From: Tigriopus japonicus
Taxonomy: Eukaryota; Arthropoda; Copepoda; Harpacticoida; Harpacticidae
Direction: 5' to 3'
Length of the DNA stretch: 64,000 nucleotides
Assembly: GCA_010645155.1 (NCBI GenBank)
Contig: CM021315.1
Span: forward strand, 8,043,126 to 8,107,125
The stretch's first letter is position 1; each line of letters starts with the position of its first letter. A model generated the notes under the pieces. The model was not told the origin of the DNA and did not search any database. It saw only the letters and a list, made by a program, of their open reading frames with translations. The position numbers were made by a program, and so were the translations under genes. Below, one piece after another: positions 62,501 to 64,000 of this stretch.

Positions 62501-62582
62501 ATAAGCTTTTGGGAACTTCTCCTCGAGTCACCACAAACCCAACCATCATCACTACGGCCAAGCTGATCTTGAACCATTCCAT
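52882..62582 (-). CDS. Unrecognised extracellular LRR-like, cysteine-capped, possibly GPI-anchored protein (four exons)
   Basis: Minus-strand exons: 62582-62418, 57171-56929, 54009-53605 and 53541-52882. All join in phase 0 with GT-AG borders and give 490 codons incl. stop removed from none of the frames. Signal peptide: MEWFKISLAVVMMVGFVV. An N-terminal cysteine cap follows, C28-x4-C-x-C-x13-C-x-C, like LRRNT. Exons 2 and 3 contain irregular beta-strand-turn repeats (VQLKISNCHSVELFPRIL, LKNITISKSDEV, FWLKEVTMERVP, FSVFGSRFDRVSMWGFKLES) without strict LRR spacing. Exon 4 holds a C-terminal cap (NHFVCECSKLSWFIGAM, then C371, C374, C379), a Ser/Asp-rich stalk and a hydrophobic tail (ISLMGLTSCLVFRTLLV), suggesting a GPI anchor. 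I do not recognise a named family. The role is probably cell-surface or matrix binding. Further phase-0 exons in the two long introns are possible. Confidence 0.65.
54010..56928. other. Intron 2 of the LRR-like gene
   Basis: 2.9 kb of AT-rich sequence. A minus frame of 134 codons (54982-55386) is the longest open stretch and shows no recognisable domain. It has a fairly ordinary amino-acid composition and could be an unrecognised exon or old insertion. Confidence 0.4.
58727..58765. repeat. Inverted repeat carrying paired E-boxes
   Basis: GGTCAGCTGA (58727-58736) faces TCAGCTGACC (58756-58765) as perfect 10-bp arms. Each arm includes the E-box CAGCTG. The 19-base spacer repeats GTTATCG twice. 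It could be a bHLH-bound element or a chance palindrome. Confidence 0.4.
61206..61242 (+). promoter_or_regulatory. Core promoter (TATA box and arthropod initiator) of the pentapeptide-repeat gene
   Basis: TATAAAAG at 61206-61213 is followed by the arthropod initiator TCAGT at 61238-61242, with the A at 61240 as probable start site. The spacing of about 34 bases is close to the usual 30. The start codon follows 32 bases later. Strong TATA promoters are typical of structural, stage-restricted secreted proteins such as cuticle components. Confidence 0.7.
61272..62376 (+). CDS. Secreted (K/H)YPEP pentapeptide-repeat protein, cuticle- or adhesive-like
   Basis: Exons 61272-61283 (four codons, MILK) and 61342-62376, with a 58-base GT-AG intron in phase 0, give about 348 residues. 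Signal peptide: MILKAVLMLWAFSALSLG. A short linker follows (DNVVQYPGLFYSPTP). Residues 53-302 are 50 back-to-back pentapeptides of (K/H)YPEP with few variants (KYLEP, HYSEP, HHSEP, KYPEH). The non-repetitive C-terminus of 46 residues contains YGYIKGYKVVALPVKGYL. A tiny first exon splitting the signal peptide is a common arrangement in arthropod cuticular protein genes. Tyr could allow oxidative crosslinks and His could bind metals or quinones, so cuticle, tube cement or another extracellular material is plausible. No chitin-binding R&R motif is visible. It lies antisense inside intron 1 of the LRR-like gene. Confidence 0.8.
61486..62235 (+). repeat. Tandem 15-bp coding repeat (50 units)
   Basis: The 15-base unit AAATACCCCGAGCCC and its His-coding variant CATTATCCTGAGCCC repeat 50 times without a register break. 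The 5' third is most homogeneous (Lys units). The 3' end is His-rich and more diverged. The pattern suggests expansion by unequal crossing-over or replication slippage under frame constraint. Long frames on the opposite strand here are translations of the repeat and are not genes. Confidence 0.85.
62395..62400 (+). promoter_or_regulatory. Candidate variant poly-A signal of the repeat-protein gene
   Basis: AATACA, 18 bases after the stop codon. No canonical AATAAA is nearby. Cleavage 10-30 bases downstream would place the transcript end at or inside the antisense exon 62418-62582. Confidence 0.3.
62418..62582 (-). CDS. Candidate first exon of the LRR-like gene (signal peptide and N-cap)
   Basis: It encodes 55 residues from ATG 62582 to donor ATG|GTGAGC. 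An upstream in-frame ATG at 62627 would place charged residues before the hydrophobic core, so the second ATG is preferred. An alternative donor (AATT|GTGAGA) would create a stop at the junction with exon 2, which supports the chosen one. The assignment to exon 2, 5.2 kb away, rests on phase, strand and the expected cap-then-repeat order. Confidence 0.6.
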
Positions 62583-64000
62583 TTTGACAAAGTAAGAGCA
62601 CCACTGAAGTCTTTCCCACACTAACAATCACCCAAGTCCAAAAACGAATCTCCACCTTGCTTTATCAAAAAAAATTTCTGCGTCAAGTCATGCTTTTCTC
62701 CAGAACGTTGTCACTAATTTTGAAGATGCAGATACCACGAAATTTGTGATTCACCCAAGCACGAACGAACGATACACACAAAAATAAAGATGAGCCTGAA
62801 CCTCACAGGTTCTCTACTCGTGATTTCAAGAATATGGACTGCTGGCCACTTTGTCGATTTTTACACGGCGTTTTTGCGCGCTTAGTAAGTACTAAGTACG
62901 CACAGTAGTAGTAGTATTGTACCCTCGAGCTCGGATTGTCTTGCCCGCGCTTTGAGCCAACATTCCTCGTGGTAATAATGAGAGAGTGCGAGGGCCACCG
63001 AATCACAAGGCCTAGGCCCTTCTTTCGAGTCGCATTCTGGGCCAATGGAGATTGTGTTTTCGAGGATGCACTCCCATCTGTATCAGATTTCAGATTTCCT
63101 GCAGCTAATGAAAGCTCGTTTACGAAAATTTGTCCTTTAAACGGATTAACTCTACTGACAAATCTGACGTCGAGCATTGGACTCCTCTCAATCAATTTAT
63201 CTGTTGTTGAGGGGGCCGTAAATCACCAAAATATGCCTTGCAGCTTTTCAGAAATTTTGAGAACGTGAGAGATGGCTGGGCCTACAGTGACTTATAACCA
63301 TTCAACCACTTGTAAGATGGTACTTAAATCAATGAAGGTAAGGGGGGCTTGGTTATCGAATTTCTTAGCCCCTCGTTCGATCTTCTTGAATTGAATTACT
63401 ATAATTTAGTCATAAAACGGCATGGCTGCAGGACCGTTTAGAGGCTCTAGTTGAAATCATTTTATGAGGTAATCATTGAAAACCGCCCTTAAAGTCACTT
63501 GAACAATTGGTGACTCTAGTCTAGAGTTGTGTATTAAGCTATAAAGTATTTTTAGCTATTAGACGGGGATAAAGCAATTTGTTCACATGCACCATTTGGC
63601 TTATGCGATTCGACTTTATGATTCGATTTTAAGGAACCACCAAGTGACTGAAATGTCAGTCATGTTTAGTTTTTCTGTGTCAAGGGAGGACGCATTTTCA
63701 TTTTACAAACACGCATTAGCAAAATCCCAGGTCACTTTTCGTCATCTTGAAAATCGTGGAATTTTCCTGTATCTACACTTTGGACTCTGACATGGCTAAA
63801 ATGATCGACTTGAGGAGTTTCCACACCTCTGATGCTTTGAGGTACACTTTAATGAAAGCCCTGTAGTTCAAAACGATATTAAATAAACGGTTGAGAAAGT
63901 GAGAAAAATCTTAATTCATAATTCCAGGACAAACGAAACGAATTAACCCAGATCAAGGGTTTGTTGTGCTTTGAGGTTCAGAGAATTATCACGAGATGGT
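62583..64000. other. Upstream of the LRR-like gene; nothing else recognised
   Basis: A minus-strand initiator-like TCAGT (complement of ACTGA at 62604-62608) lies 22-26 bases before the minus start codon, without a clear TATA box. Frames at 62803-63195 (minus) and 62936-63268 (plus) overlap each other and show no domain. The rest is AT-rich non-coding sequence. Confidence 0.35.

Noticed and set aside
62803..63268. Overlapping frames of 110-130 codons on both strands
   Set aside because: Each shadows the other, and neither has a domain, signal peptide or splice context.

Overview
The window is animal genomic DNA: long intron-rich genes with GT-AG splice sites, short conserved exons, microsatellites, inverted-repeat transposable elements and no bacterial features. 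A Sidestep-family adhesion receptor, which is typical of arthropods, and a cuticle-style secreted gene whose first exon encodes four residues both point to an arthropod. A crustacean such as a copepod is my guess, but the sequence alone does not prove it.

Layout. (1) 70-4225, plus strand: the last six visible exons of a KCNQ (Kv7) potassium channel gene that begins left of the window. One intron holds a 1.09-kb element with mariner-like ends. (2) About 4.2-15.2 kb: no convincing gene. It holds a 450-bp near-perfect palindrome with a 7-bp target duplication, a broken non-LTR retrotransposon reverse-transcriptase tail, a fold-back element built from a 17-bp repeat, a probable hAT-type miniature element and a 23-bp perfect hairpin. 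(3) 15,248-50,908, plus strand: a Sidestep-like receptor reconstructed from 14 exons (about 1181 residues). Its parts are a signal peptide, five Ig domains, one FN3-like domain, one membrane helix and a long cytoplasmic tail. Intron 1 is about 23 kb and contains another fold-back element. The splice phases of all 14 exons agree. (4) 52,882-62,582, minus strand: a four-exon gene for an unrecognised extracellular protein of about 490 residues, LRR-like and cysteine-capped, with a C-terminal tail that suggests a GPI anchor. (5) 61,206-62,376, plus strand: a compact TATA-driven gene inside intron 1 of gene 4. It encodes a secreted protein of about 348 residues dominated by 50 uninterrupted pentapeptides of the form (K/H)-Y-P-E-P.

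Two genes concern the nervous system. KCNQ channels set membrane excitability, and Sidestep proteins are guidance ligands for Beaten-path receptors on motor axons. There is no sign that the genes act as one pathway. The most unusual item is the pentapeptide-repeat gene and its nested, antisense position. Exon joins come from consensus sites and phase arithmetic, not from transcripts.
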